Of a DNA stretch of 64,000 nt, positions 1-11,550 are shown piece by piece (the first letter of the stretch is position 1; every line of letters begins with the position of its first letter). The position numbers and the translations under genes are program-made. The notes beneath the pieces are model-generated. The model did no database searches. It worked only from the letters and a program-made list of their open reading frames with translations, and had not been told where the DNA came from. This DNA is from Fasciolopsis buskii (Eukaryota; Platyhelminthes; Trematoda; Plagiorchiida; Fasciolidae): the NCBI GenBank assembly GCA_008360955.1, contig LUCM01005952.1, positions 190,276 through 254,275 on the forward strand, read 5' to 3'.

Positions 1-589
1 AACCGCTGCGAGTATCAGGCGTGTTATCAATGGAGATACTACGGATAGACAGAAAAGTGAAACAGATTGGGTTGGAGGCAGAAGAGACTGGTTGAATAAA
101 AGAGAGGGAACTCTGAGCAGTAGCATACTCATCATTACCCACCCCGCTCGATGCAATGGGTAGCGCGGTCCTGATTATTCTGCGCGACGACCGATGCAGT
201 ATGGAATTATTTGTAGGCGTGTAACTCATGGGGAATAGTGAACGGGTGGTGCTAGGGAGTCTAGCCGCTGAGCAAAAGAACGATTAGAGTTCCCAACCAA
301 GACCTTTGGTTCTGACAAGAACCTGACCGAAAGGCAGCGAGGAATAGCTGAGTGGGAGCCAATCTACTTGGATCAATTATTCTTCCACTCGTTTCCCCGA
401 CTGAGCTGCTAACACAGACCGACCCCCATCTTGGAGGACCAGCAGACTACTTCGTCAGGCCTCCACCCACTGACCTTGAAGGCATAAGTGGATCATCGGC
501 TTAAGATAAGCCATTCTGTATGGCTCGTTGGATCATGGAGGTATGCAAGCCGTCACACCACGCCAGGGTGTAGTCTCGTTGTGACAGGA

Positions 590-910
590 CATTTGATCCC
601 AGAGTACTTATTACTCTGATGTTAACAGTTCGTCGCTGTCCTTGAATACGGACATTTATAATCCATTTGGTCCAGCTGTCCTCTATCTCCTCAGAAGACC
701 TATCTTGTTAATAACCTACATTTTGAATGTGAGGTTCGCATATGCGTGCACCGACCCACTTGGAGGCACAAGTGAAAGGTCCATGGTGGCGATGGGCCAG
801 CTATATTGCCCCTTTAGATGTTCTGCCCAAGGCTTCTGAGACTAAACCAGTGAGCCGTCGAATTATTTCATCACCTTGCTTATGCTCGGCTTCTGTGGAC
901 CATGGAACGG
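590..910 (-). mobile_element. RTE-like non-LTR retrotransposon remnant, EN-RT linker (copy a)
   Basis: This is a decayed piece of the region between endonuclease and reverse transcriptase of an RTE-like element. Read on the minus strand with one frame change, it gives GPQKPSISKVMK, then WAEHLKGQYSWP, then a stretch with IGLLRR, TAGPNGL and KDSDEL. That is the order seen in flatworm RTE-type pol proteins just before the RT fingers. Several in-frame stops make it non-functional. The part around GPQK is also present in copy b at about 2.1 kb on the same strand, so two insertions of one family lie within 2 kb. Below 590 the frame becomes hard to follow. Family assignment is from recalled consensus, not a search. 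Confidence 0.6.
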
Positions 911-1499
911 TGGAATAAAAAGACTCCACCACTGAAACGATTAAAACGGTAGAACGGAACCGACGAACAACGTGAAAAGGGACAGTTCGGACTGTGGCAC
1001 ACCTAGCCTCAGTAGATCACTGAGAAACGACTATTTCCATCTCTTCAAAGGCAAATTACTACAAGAGCTAAGGGCGATCGACCATCTTCGTCGTCCGGTC
1101 TTCTGCTTATGTTAACCAAACCCCATGGGTGTTTGTCCGATGCTGCTCATACGCGACGCTTCATTTACAGGCCCCATTATTCATCTGTCAAAAGCCCTCA
1201 ACATCATTTCGGCTATCGTTGATAATACCGGCCAAAGACCACAGTACGACAGAGGATCTTCGGTACATTTATAACTAAACCTTCTTTTATTCACAGTACT
1301 GCCACAGGTGAAAAAACCCTGCTAAAGATACTGCAATTCGAAGTACTTCATTTTTAGCAATGCTGCAAAAATAATGTGCACCCTGGGGTTGCAGGGACTG
1401 CATCTGGCGGAACTCCTGCAGATTTGATCTGAGAACAACGGAACGGTTTTACATAAAGCATAGCTAACAACCTTTGATTACTAGATTCCAGGGAGAAAA

Positions 1500-1700
1500 A
1501 TATGTCAGAATGGTCAGCAGAATCATCCGATCTAAATCCGCTGGACTGTTTTCTTTACGGCTAGCGACCAAAAACTTGTAACCATTCATGACGACCATGC
1601 AAACATAACGGAGACTGCGTTACAAAACATAAACACTAGTTTTGGAGCTTGTTTCTTTCTTAGTGGAATGATCGCCAACATTTTGAATATTTTTTATGAG
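1500..1700 (+). mobile_element. mariner/Tc1-superfamily transposase C-terminal remnant
   Basis: One frame carries EWSAESSDLNPLDCFLYG at about 1505-1561, then, about 35 codons later in the same frame, RQHFEYFL at about 1670-1693. These match two hallmarks of mariner-type DDE transposases. The first is the W-x-P-x-SPDLNPLDxFLWG block that carries the last catalytic acidic residue region, and the second is the C-terminal GGHFEHLL. The spacing between the blocks fits the family. Four or more stops lie between them, so the copy is dead. I could not follow the N-terminal part upstream, and no terminal inverted repeats were located. It lies between the two RTE-like remnants in the opposite orientation. 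Confidence 0.55.
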
Positions 1701-2009
1701 TACCCTGGATAGATAAAAAAACTTTCATTGCGATTTTCCACAATGAAACACTTCTATGACTTTTGCGTGAAAATATACTACATTTCTAGCAAATCGGCGT
1801 AATTGATTGCTCACCCCGCTACTCTGGAGTATGACCCTTTGAAGAAATTTGTCCCACAAGTTTATCAATCCCATTAACCCTTCACCTCGGACCTTGAAGG
1901 CTCATTTGAGCCAGCAATCTTATAAAACCTATCTGCTTGACCACCACCACTTCTCATGGCGGACTGATTTCTATCTGCGTTGGTTCACATGGGGGCTTAA
2001 GTAGCTGTG

Positions 2010-2645
2010 AGTAAGTCAAGCTGCTCCCTAAATTTCCGCCCATCGCTCTAGCTGACACTTTGGTGAGTCGTCGGGTTACTTAATCACCACGCTTACGCTC
2101 GATTTCTGTGGACCGGTATTCCTAACCAGTCGGTAAAGGTTTCGACTACTACACGAACCTGCAGCTTTTTCCATAGACCTAAATTTCCCTATCCACCATT
2201 GCCTGCGATTACTTCCCAGGATCTTGGTCAATTGGCGTCTCAGACATTTAAACGTTGTGTGTGATATCCACGGGGACGGATCCACGAGCATACAAAAAAG
2301 CAACTGGAGTCAAGGATATCCATCGTTCCTAAGGATTAGACGCCATAGATTCCTGCGTGGCAGTTGCCGCTGAGTGCAGGGATTCTTTCATCTGTCCTAG
2401 TATTCGCTGGGATCGTAGACATTTCGCCGTGACGACAAAAGCGTTGAATGCTCCAACCAGAACTGAAGTCGGCGATTACCGTCTAGAACCAACTGCACAG
2501 AGGCGTAGGTCGTGTCAGTGCCACCACAAACTGGGCGCAAATAAAAGCAAGCATGGATCAAGCCTTGATCAAAATCCACGGGTGTGGACCATATTCAACT
2601 CATCCACGCCACCGGTGGCCGATGGCAATATGATCAATCTCAGTC
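2010..2645 (-). mobile_element. RTE-like non-LTR retrotransposon remnant, EN C-terminus to RT linker (copy b)
   Basis: Translating the minus strand from 2645 downward gives EIDHIAIGHRWRG. This is the IDHI motif of an apurinic-type endonuclease, which in this family precedes the SDH catalytic site. After frameshifts an open stretch of 75 codons (2303-2076) contains RRQWWIGKFRSMEKAAGS, NLYRLVRNTGPQKSSVS and VIK. That is the classic linker of flatworm RTE-like EN-RT proteins. A weak ERWAE follows near 2040. The order EN, then linker, is correct for one minus-strand element, now broken by at least three frame changes. The RT palm itself is not visible downstream. Confidence 0.65.
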
Positions 2646-3009
2646 CAGTACAGTGAACGCGAAGAAGAGTGCCAGATCAGTCGACGTCACTTTTATGACA
2701 GAATGAGGCGAGTACCGTTGTCATTGGTGCGTTGCTTCTTCTCCACTAGGTAGTCAAGTTGGACGTTAACTCATCAGCAACGACTATAATGTCCAAGACT
2801 TAGTCTTCAGCTTCAGAAAAGCCACTCGTGTTGTAGTGAATACTTCATGGTACCCCATTGTTACTTTTACTAATTGCCACTCAATATTTTTCTTACAGCC
2901 GATACATCGTTAATGAAACAAAAACGTTTTATAGACAGGCCACTCGTTCTCACCCCTGACTGTCTGAAACCGTATCACAATTAATTTATCTCATTTTCCG
3001 TCGATCGAT

Positions 3010-3422
3010 ATCTCCATCCAGAGGGCTTCGATGCGGATCCGAACAAATCAAACAGCGCTAAGTCATGAGCTCATTGGCACTGTAATATTTTTAAATTTTC
3101 TCGGATCTGTCGACATCTCCATCCCCACAAGCTAAAACCTTTGTTCGGCTACCTAGCACCTTTTTCTCGCTACTTGAAAAGGTATCAAGATTACGAAGCC
3201 GTTATATTAACTGCGTACGTGGAGTTAAAAAATGAAGTGTTTGCCCGACGTCTACTAACGACCTGCAGGCAAGGGGCTGGAGAATCAACTGAACAGTTCC
3301 TCCATAAACTACACTCTCTCTTGGTAGATTACAATCACCAGGCCGTTACTCCAAAACAAAATGAAGAAAAAGATATCAGCGACGCTTCCATCCAGGGACT
3401 TAAATCCAGTGCCGTGCGATAG
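3010..3422 (+). mobile_element. Ty3/gypsy LTR retrotransposon gag remnant
   Basis: The open stretch 3141-3422 reads FGYLAPF, then YQDYEAVILTAYVELKNEVF, then ARRLLTTCRQGAGESTEQFL, HKLHSLLVDYNHQAVTPKQN and IQGLKSSAVR. This is the central and C-terminal capsid region of a metazoan Ty3/gypsy gag, with its typical RRQ-GES-DQFL-KLR-L core. Upstream, about 3010-3140, frame-shifted fragments resembling FDADPNKSNSA, HWHCNI and NFLGSVDIS look like the gag N-terminus. No clear CCHC zinc knuckle could be read after 3422. It probably belongs with the RT fragment at 4.1-4.3 kb on the same strand, with protease and most of RT lost or unreadable. LTRs were not found. Confidence 0.6.
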
Positions 3423-4084
3423 AAACCACTGGAGCATAAAACACTTGGTTCCAAGTCAAAGATCCACATAACAAAATCTCCGGAGTAGCCACAGAAACAA
3501 TGTGATTCATTTCGCGCACCAACTGAACTCTCTCCTCGTGGTGCAGTTAATCTCCCCTGCAAAACCATCTGATCCGGCCAAATTTGCCGTAAAGCCAGCC
3601 TGCTATTCGCCCCAATCGTGGAGTTGTAATTTGACACCAAAGTGACTGGCGGGTCAGGAGTTCAAATTTTTGACTTTTCAGGTGGCATGAGCTTTTTTTA
3701 CTTCGATTATCTGATTGACAGAAGCCGTGCCACAAAGGGACTTGTCGGTCGGCCAAGTGAACTATCAAAACATCAAAAGGTGATAAGTGACACATCTAAC
3801 TTTCAACTCCAATACTCCGGCGCGCTGTCCTAAAATGACGAAATGTTGATTTTGACGTAATTGTTCTTTACAGCGGTCCACGGACAAAAGACAATTAACA
3901 CTATACACTAACGAGTGACTTCTCGTGTTTCCTAGGACAGATGATACCACTAACTTCCCTAGAAATTATTACCGGATTACAAAGTTGTTGCCGCTACAAA
4001 TCTCACTTAAAGATAACCTTAACATAGACAAACAAATACTGTCGCCACGCGATTGCCCACAGTCTAAATTGCTGTCAACCACAT

Positions 4085-4320
4085 TTGACAGGCTCTTCGG
4101 CTCAAAGATCTCAATTCGTTCCAAAATACTCCATGCATGCGAGATACGTCCATGACATATTTGCCATCATCTATTCAGTAATCAGATTTACGAACGGGGC
4201 AGAAGACAGTATCCTAGGCGTTCTAGGTCGTAACTTGCAATTAAATGAATCACACGCTCGCCACCAGCATCCATCGCAAACCGAAGTAAACAAATCAGTA
4301 TATTTACGATCCGAGTGACT
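4085..4320 (+). mobile_element. Ty3/gypsy reverse transcriptase palm remnant
   Basis: An open frame of 77 codons contains ARYVHDIFAIIYSVIRFTN, then LGVLGRNLQLNE and SQTEVNKSVYL. The layout matches the Ty3/gypsy RT block Y-x-DD-(I/F), a 20-residue helix ending F.RL, NL-LN--KC and TEV-YLGH. The YxDD catalytic box reads YVHD, so one metal-binding aspartate is lost. It lies about 0.7 kb downstream of a gag remnant on the same strand. That is too close for a full protease-RT interval, so an internal deletion is likely. The match is by motif order only; a Penelope-like reading (RYVDD) was considered, but the NLQLNE...TEV pattern favours gypsy. Confidence 0.4.
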
Positions 4321-4672
4321 TTATCATAAATAGAAAAAGCGTGCAATCGCCTTGTAAATGAGAAAAAACCAAAAACCCGGGCTGTGACGACAATGCCTGT
4401 GACAAAGAAATGAAACGCTTGTAAAGCGTTCCCCAATACCATCGATATCCATCAAGCCCCGTTGGGGCTTGAGAGGAAATAAATTGTTTTTAAGAAAAAA
4501 GCCAACACGGCGTCCAGAAATTTTGGATAGCTGTGAATAAATTACAGGGTTTGTGATCCACCAGTTCAGATATTCGGGTCCTACAAGACCTGGTGCACTA
4601 ATTCCATTAACAACCAGCACCAATCGGCCTCACTAACGCATAACCCTTTTTAAACTCCTTCATTTGTCGAAG

Positions 4673-4895
4673 CATTGTCTGATCCAAGGAGCCTCTGGTG
4701 CAAGAACTTAACGATCAGGCATCTCACCTAGCTAGAACTGGAAAAAAGGCAACGCAAAAGAAACCCTTCGGTGCCTGTCCGGTTTATGTTCGCTGCGTTC
4801 AACTGAGTTCCAGTTCCAGTTAGATTTCAGGACTATACGGCGAGATGCCTCATCGACCAGGTTCTTATATCACAGCTTCTTGGATCTGACGATGT
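4673..4895. repeat. Foldback / imperfect inverted repeat
   Basis: The segment from about 4673 (GTCTGATCCAAGGAGC) is complementary, with mismatches and small gaps, to the segment ending near 4895 (CTTGGATCTGAC). Each arm is roughly 70-85 nt and the spacer is about 65 nt. Shared blocks on the two arms include GATCCAAG, AAGAAC, AGGCATCTC and GAACTGG. It could be a MITE-like foldback element, or a hairpin belonging to the 3' untranslated region of the RT element whose coding part ends at 4925. No target-site duplication was identified. Confidence 0.5.
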
Positions 4896-4924
4896 TGCAA
4901 CAAGAGGAGGGTGGAAAACCCTCT

Positions 4925-6480
4925 TCATTGCATACACAGGAGGAAACAGTTAATGGGATGATTTCCTTTCGGCCATCTGCTCAACCCCACAATACACGCA
5001 CTGTCCTCTCCAAACACAGCTAGCCATGCATTGTCAGGCCTCCCTTTGAACTCTCTCACTGAGACTTCTTCAACCACCTGTTCCGGTAGCTTGTTGCAGC
5101 CATTAACTACTCGTATGGCAAACAATTTCCTCCTCAACCCGTTGGTTACCTGTTTTCGCACACTCGTTTTCCTGTTGCCTTTAAGCTTGTCGTTCCCCCT
5201 TATATGGAATAGAGCTCCACGGTGACCCTGTATCTAGGCCAGACCCTTAATGATCTTGAAGGTCCGTATTAAGCTACCTCTTTCTCTACAATTTTCCAGG
5301 AGTACAGACCAAGCACTCATAGCCTCTGCTCATATCCCTTGTGCATCGAGTACCCACTGTGTGAAAGCACGTTGAACCTGATCCAGTATTTTGCTATCTC
5401 TTACCAAATATGGTCTCCATGCCTGGACACAGTATTCCAAATGGGGTCTGACAAATGCCTTAAACAGTGGCAGAAGAACGTTAGGCTTCCTAGATCCTAC
5501 GGTCCTTTTAGGTTGGCGTAGGGCACCCCATGCCCTCTTGGCTACCTACTAACATTGCATACTAGGTTTGAATTCTGCATTGACGGTTATCCCGAAGTCT
5601 CTTGCTTGCTGAGTCTGCTCCATCGCGACCTGATGCCCAGGTGGACCCGTGTGGTCAGGGGAATTCGCTTCTCCACCCATGAGCCGCTGACACCTGTCCA
5701 AGTTCGCCGGAAGGTCCCAGCACATTGGCCACTGGTAAACTTTATTCAGATCACTCTGGATGTCCTAACTGTTTTGCTGTCGGTAATAGTTTGATGTCGT
5801 CGGCAAACCCTAGACACGGATTGCTCAATCCATTTGCTGTCTTTGGCATACATAAGGAAGAGCATTGGCCCTAAGAAAGACCCCTGAGGCCCCTCGCTGT
5901 GTAGCAATCTTCTGTCCGATAGGCATTCCTCGACTCGCCCCAAAAGATCTGCCCTTCATATATTTTGCCATCCAGTTATTCACCTTAGCATTAACTCCAA
6001 GAGCCTTAATTTTCTGGTCAAGAAGCCTGTGGTTCACGGAATCAAATGTCATATGAATGTCCAGATGGCAAACTTCCACACTTTCGCCCCTGCCAATTCT
6101 ACCTGTTACTTGTTCCAAGATGCTAATGAAGTTGGCTAGACAGGAACATCTGTGCTAAAATCCGTGCTACTCTATCATCATTAGCCCTTTAGTCTCTAGA
6201 TGATTCACGACCCCGTCGCAAATGGCGCTTTCAAGAGTTTTCAGCATGATGGATGTCAAGCTCACCGGTCTGCAGCTACTACGGTTGTCTCTGTCCCCGC
6301 ATGTATGCACCCGCATGACGGTCGATGTCAACCAGTCCGCGGCGAGCCGCCCTTCGTCCAGCGATGCGTTAAAGAGCTGGGTGCAAGGTTTCACCAACAC
6401 CTCCGGGACGAGTTCTGACGCGCGCCATTCGAGTGTCCAGAATTCTTTCGACAGCATGCGCCCCAATTGTGCACCCACCT
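4925..6480 (-). mobile_element. CR1/jockey-like non-LTR retrotransposon, RT remnant (element 1)
   Basis: Minus-strand fragments follow RT order. At 6480-6170 they read LFNASLDEGRLAADWLTST, then SSCRPVSLTSIMLKTLESAI and GVVNHLETKG (fingers). At about 6050 comes MTFDSVNHRLLDQKIKALGV, motif A with the first catalytic aspartate region changed. Near 5880 is GPQGSFLGPMLFLMY (motif B/C approach). At 5807-5796 in another frame is GFADDIKLL, with the FADD catalytic box intact. At 5161-4925 the conserved C-terminal block reads RKLFAIRVVNGCNKLPEQVV then FKGRPD. Several frameshifts separate the pieces, so no full protein can be made. This is one of the more complete RT domains in the window, and a foldback repeat lies just beyond its 3' end. 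Confidence 0.75.
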
Positions 6481-6789
6481 GTTACAGGTCCATTCCCGTG
6501 GGCCTTGTTGAGAGAAGAAAGAATACCTCATCTTACTGTGAGGGCGAGCGTTGGCGGTTCCAACGAAGACTGTAGAAAGGATAAACGAAAATTTACCACA
6601 ATTTGTCGCCTAATGGGTCACTCTGGGGCCCGCCACGCCGCTCATAGTGACTGAGTCCCGCGAAAATCGATTCCTTTTATTTACAACCCGGTTAGTAAAG
6701 AAATACGCCCATCCGGGATTGGTTTTGCAAGCTGTCCTTCATAGCGATGTGTGTGTCCACATATTGCCAAAAAAGTTGTGTGAGCTAAG

Positions 6790-8130
6790 GCCCGACAAGC
6801 CGAATACGGTCTTAAAGGTTTCTATCAATTCCCTGGTCTCTCCTGCTGTCCAACGCAAAGAGATCTAATTCGTAGAGTCATTGACCATACGACTTCCCAC
6901 CTTGCCCCTCAACCGTTCTCCAGACTAATTAGTGCAACTGTTCCAGAGAAGTAGGTCCGTTTGTAAGAAGGGGGACCAAGCGCCCACATGGTAATAACTG
7001 TGAGGTGGCCTTTGACAGCGGCGTGAACAACTCTAGCTTACGGTAGCACAAAGTTGGCTTCAGAGTTTTGGGCTGCCCGCGGAACATTGGTAAGTCCGTT
7101 TAAATTCTGAAGTGACGGTTATTCCAAAGTCTTTCATCTTGCTAACGGTGTCTACGGTGGACATCCAGCGGTCATGCGGTATTATGAGACTTTCAGTGCT
7201 TCGGGAAGACAAGTGGCCTTTGCCCTCTCGCAGTGGTAGCAGCTAAATGTCAGTCCCATTTTCGGCAGCCCATATATAGCTTTTGTCGTCTTTGGTAGTG
7301 TACCCCATTACCTTGACAAAGTTGGAAAAGAGGCTAAATGATATTAATACGGAGGCTACAGCATTGATTACCAGCAGGAACAAGCACCGATCCTCGCTGG
7401 CTGCCGCTGGAGACCTCGGGCTTCCTGGAGCACCTGACCACTATCTTGACGTCAATGTCCCCGATGGTGATGTACGCCTCCAAACACTAGCATGCCTGCC
7501 CCGGGATAATATGGGTCTAAATCGATTAGGGACTCATCGAATAAAAGACCCTCCCGAAGTCAAGATAACACTTTAGTTTGCTTGCCCTCATTTACTCTTT
7601 TATGGAATTTATCCAGGAAGCATAACTGGTCGGTGAAATACGATGTATTCTTCATAAGGCCGAAAAATGAGTGCTCTGTCAGGCATTGCAAGGTGTAAGC
7701 CCGAATCGGCCCCTTCATCACCTTGTGCAGAGTGCTGGCGAGGCTGAAAACCTTGAAGTTTTGCAAGACGAAGCTCGGGCCTCCAGCATGCATAGCGGCA
7801 AACGCAGAATTGCACCAACCTTTTGGTATTTCACTTAGTTCAATGCTGTCCTGGAATGACATGCACACCAGGTCAGCAGTGGTAACAGCTAATAACTTGA
7901 TGAGCGCCGGATAAATATTATCTAACCTAGCCTGATGGCTTTTGCATAACCCAACCCGTTACCAACGTTCATTTTGTTCCGTTGTCAACAATTCTCCAGT
8001 GACCCCCAAAGAGTTCAACGTGCGCAGGACGACGGCTTGGCTTCCAAAAGCCCGAGCATCTAGATTGGTGTGTTGTCGGCCGATGTCTGTAGATTCCAAC
8101 ACTGCGTGTCCTTTGGTTTCTGAAGAGTAA
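6790..8130 (-). mobile_element. CR1/jockey-like RT remnant (element 2)
   Basis: On the minus strand from 8130 downward, ALxNLDIR-like linker (ARAFGSQAVVLRTL) leads into IPKGWCNSAF. Then come LASTLHKVMKGPIRAYTLQC, LTEHSFF and LCFLDKFHKRVNEGKQTKVL at 7868-7560, the fingers and early palm of a non-LTR RT. A degenerate FADD region (FSNFVKVMG) appears near 7310. Further on, KDFGITVTSEFKRTYQCSA (about 7140-7080) matches the block of element 1 near 5.6 kb. HLTVI-WALGP pieces follow near 7000. Many stops and frame changes are present. It is a different insertion from element 1 but a related family, in tandem and the same orientation. Confidence 0.65.
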
Positions 8131-8229
8131 AATGCCAGGTGAAGTATCAAATCCAACAGACGAAATTTGCGTTCACAAAGAAAACTTGAAGTCGCAACTT
8201 CAGGATTGCGGCCACCAATTTTCTGGTAG

Positions 8230-8860
8230 TCAGTTTGAAGGACTTTTAAGCTGAACGAGAGTAAACGGAATCTCCTCAAAACACGCGTCGTATCCATTGT
8301 GGAGTATTGTTCCCTAATCTGCGCCAGTATGAGGCAGTGCGACAGACTCGCAATTGGAAGCGTTCAGCGTGTATTTAAGAAGAGGCTGGGGGGCATTTAG
8401 TTAAATCTAAGTTACAAGGAACGATGTTCAATACTGAATCTCGAACCTCGTGGCTTCGGCGGGCGAAAGCAAGTTTGATATTCTTCAATAGTCTCATCAA
8501 TAGTAACAGTCGCATTTCAACCCCTCAGTTCAGAAACCAAACTCCGTACTCCATTCAAACCACAAAGCTCGTCCTCACAACTGACATAGCAAAACATGCA
8601 TTAGGGCGAACTATTTTATTGTGAAATATTGTTCCTTGTGGAAATCATTGCCTCGACAGGTGCCTCTCCTTTCGTCGTCAAACATAGCCTTCAAAAACGA
8701 AGTCCGCCAACTACTGACTGTTCAAACCCTTATTCATATATACAATCCTTTTATCTCGGAGACTCGGGCAAACGAAGTTGGTTTAGGATTTTAAGTTACT
8801 ACAGTAAAGTCTCCAAAACTTGGATCTCAGCCACCAATAAATAACATTAAGGTCCGTGAT
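8230..8860 (+). mobile_element. Family B non-LTR retrotransposon, RT C-terminal fragment
   Basis: The plus strand reads KTRVVSIVEYCSLICASMRQ, then CDRLAIGSVQRVFKKRLGG, LNLSYKERCSILNLEP and, after a frameshift, RRAKASLIFF. Next come INSNSRISTPQFRNQTPYSI and KHALGRTILL, followed by VEIIASTGAS-type text. This is the post-palm C-terminal domain of a CR1-like pol, ending in the WN-LP-VV region. The EYCSL-x-ASMRQCDR-A block matches the 17.3-kb family B element (YSLVCWNMRQCNRVA). It faces element 2, and the two 5'-most remaining ends lie within about 100 bp of each other. The 3' end is probably near 8840, where CCAATAAATAA could be a decayed tail. Confidence 0.65.
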
Positions 8861-8869
8861 AGCAAAAGG

Positions 8870-10290
8870 ATGCTGGATTCTATGACAGCTATAACCGCGA
8901 TTAAACCTCTTTATATCCATCCTCGCATCCCTGGTTCCTTTACCCGAAGACTTCTCTGCTCCTTATTTACTATGCCAACATAAAGGATCGTCTCGCTATG
9001 CTGGGTATTACCGGAACTAGTTTCTCTCTTCGTAGACATTTCATCAGAGAACACACTCGAGGTTCCCTTTACTCCTTCTACCAACTCATTTTGATCTCCA
9101 GTGACCTGCCAGCTGAAATCAGATAGACTCATTTCCCTAAGTACCCAGCCTAGTTTCATTTAAAAGAAATCTGTCCACGTCACACAGACGACCTGATTTG
9201 CATGCGCAACACACAAGTCCAAATTAGCAAGTTTTAATCGGTAATCGTTATGGAAAGCAAGACACGGCATTGACAATAACGGAGGCCTAAGTACAGATAT
9301 GCGTTTCATGGCATAAACCACCATCCTCCGTGTGTTGGCCTATCGCTAATTATGTCTTCTTTAGTTCGTACATGCGAGAACCCAAATGACTGCGATAGGT
9401 TTGCTTTGCCATCTCAGAACGTAGGGAAAACAGACCACCCCAGCAGTTGCGAAAAAACAACGCGGAAAATTAAGGTCAGGCAGAGGAACTATGGAAACTA
9501 CTTATTTGGGCTGAACCATTCCTTTGTTAGAAAAAAAGAGAAAAGTCTCTGCTGGATCGGATTGAGCCTATCAAACAAAGCATATTCGGGATGCAAAGAA
9601 ATGGGTCGCCTTCGACAACGGATAAGTATGCCATTAGCCCATACCTGACCCTGCGAAAGGGGAAACCCAACAGTGCACTCGTTTGGTAGATGAGCATCTG
9701 GTTGCCTTGTTGGACGGTCTGGAGAAGAGGCTCATCGGACCGTGCACTTATGCTTCACCATCCCCCCTCTATTTATCAACACACTCCTGTCCAATCAACC
9801 ACACGCCTGGTACGTATGCTGAACAGCTGCCGCCATTCTTATTTCTCAATTATTCATTCAGGCTTACTAGAACTACTACGTGGCACAAGTTGCTTTCATC
9901 CTGGTGAAACACAAATCACTGATTCTAATGTTCTCATGCCCCTCCCTTCTCTTCTTTCTAAGATTTCTCGGGGCAAATCCTGACCAAGGATCCAGCCCAC
10001 GCTGTCATCCGCAACCCATTCAGTTGCGCCCCTTCCTGGCAATTGGATGTAGTAAAATAATTTTGCGGTGGATCACATCCACAAGATCCACCGCCAATAA
10101 CTGGTCATGATCAGTTAAAACTGGTTCCCTATAGCATATACACCAGGCGAGTTCAACAAACAGAGCGCTAGTCATCCTATCAGACTGCTGTAATGTGCAC
10201 CTGCGAAGATGTCGGAAGATACAAGAGGAACGCGCTACAAATAAGTACCATGAATCCTAGGACTGACTGAGCCATGTTCTCTATAAGCAG
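8870..10290. other. Unassigned region
   Basis: No recognisable gene. Short open stretches occur on the plus strand at 9352-9648 and 9683-9983, but they show no motif I know. Around 9760-9830 the sequence CACGCCTGGTACGTATGCTGA resembles the reverse complement of 19,600-19,640, which may mark another old repeat. Confidence 0.5.
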
Positions 10291-10299
10291 CAAGCATAA

Positions 10300-11461
10300 A
10301 GTGTTCCCTGCACACGTCCCGTCAACGGAGAACTACCTCCTGCGTATTTGAAGACAGTCGTCAGGAAACTGCAAACTTTGTAAAAAACTTACGACTATCG
10401 CTGTTTGCATTTTCTGTTTAATCTTCATAACACCAGCTGGGACAAATTCCAGGCTGCCCTCTCTCTTGCCGGCTCCTCTTCAGGCTCGTCAGTGACCACA
10501 GATGCAACGCCAACTTTCGCCGAAAGCTCCACTCCATACGATGCGCTGGTTGCCTATCCCCGTTAGGAAGCTGCTATCCAGAATTGACGCTCCGGTACTT
10601 GGTTGCCTAACCCTAGTGACAAACAAAGCCACCTAAATGACCGCCCTGGCTGCCTCATCATAGATGAACCATTGCGACTGGCCAAAACATTGTTGCTAAC
10701 ACTACTGAAATGCCGCGCAATCTCCGAAACTCCAGACCCCACCGCTGCAGAACACCATCACCTCCGATACTAAACAAGGACAACAAACAGGTCCTTCATG
10801 ACAAGTGTATTTAAGGATTGATTGTAATTCTCACACTTACCCGTTTGCTTCCCGTCACGCATCTCAGGCCTCTCCTAGCGGCATAAGTCTAGTGACCATT
10901 CTTGTGAGTGTCGTTGTCTCTCCGTCCACAATTCTTCATATGATTTCGTCCTGTAAATAGTTTGATACAACCCTGAAGGCTTCCCGCTGTTTCATCTTCA
11001 GTATTATTTTTACCCTTGAATGTTGTTTATTACCACTATCCATCCACCTCATATGATATCCAGTTTGGTTTTTACTCATCTCCATCCCGTTATCATACGT
11101 ATATTGATCTTTACCTTCACCATATAACCCTCCCCATTTCTGAGGAACTCGGTCAGATGACGATGCCAAATTTCGCGCCTGCGCTACGCGCCTTTGATGT
11201 GTTTAAACGTGGATTGACTCGCAGTGCGCGACTCATCGTCAGCCTCAGATGGTTTTTGCGAAAGACTATCTAGCATTGGTTTTAAAGCTGGAAAACTCGT
11301 TTTTAGCTTTTGGCATTACTGGTAATGTTCGTGCAGCACAAACCCACTATATGTTCGCTACTAAATCTTTGTTTTTCATGTGCCTACTTGTGTAAATTTG
11401 ATCTTGCTTTGCGCATGCCTCTCGGATGTCGAGATATATACACATTATTATTATTGTTATT
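10300..11461 (+). mobile_element. Family C retrotransposon 3' region (truncated copy)
   Basis: About 1.15 kb here is homologous to the reverse complement of 38,851-40,015, at what looks like about 80% identity. It is the 3' untranslated part of family C, whose RT lies next to the other copy. In the sense direction it runs from about 10,300 (ACACGTCCCGTCAACGG) to the terminal tail at 11,403-11,461. That tail contains GCGCATGCCTCTCGGATGTC, a 5-bp stem with 5-nt loop at 11,420-11,434, and then an (ATT)n run. No RT coding sequence precedes it, so it is a 5'-truncated copy or the surviving end. A weak open stretch at 11,016-11,273 is not evidently protein coding. Confidence 0.7.
11443..11461 (+). 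repeat. (ATT)n terminal tail
   Basis: Short ATT-rich microsatellite at the 3' end of the family C copy; the same kind of tail ends both family A copies and the other family C copy. Confidence 0.7.
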
Positions 11462-11550
11462 CAATCTGCTGATGAAGAACGTAGCACCCAAATGAAGCAT
11501 CGCGTGGTGACGCTGCAGTCTCAAGCCGTACCCTTCGGTGTAACTGTTTG

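Noticed and set aside
11465..11500. CTGATGA motif suggestive of a hammerhead ribozyme
   Set aside because: No GAAA core and no closing stems at the required positions.
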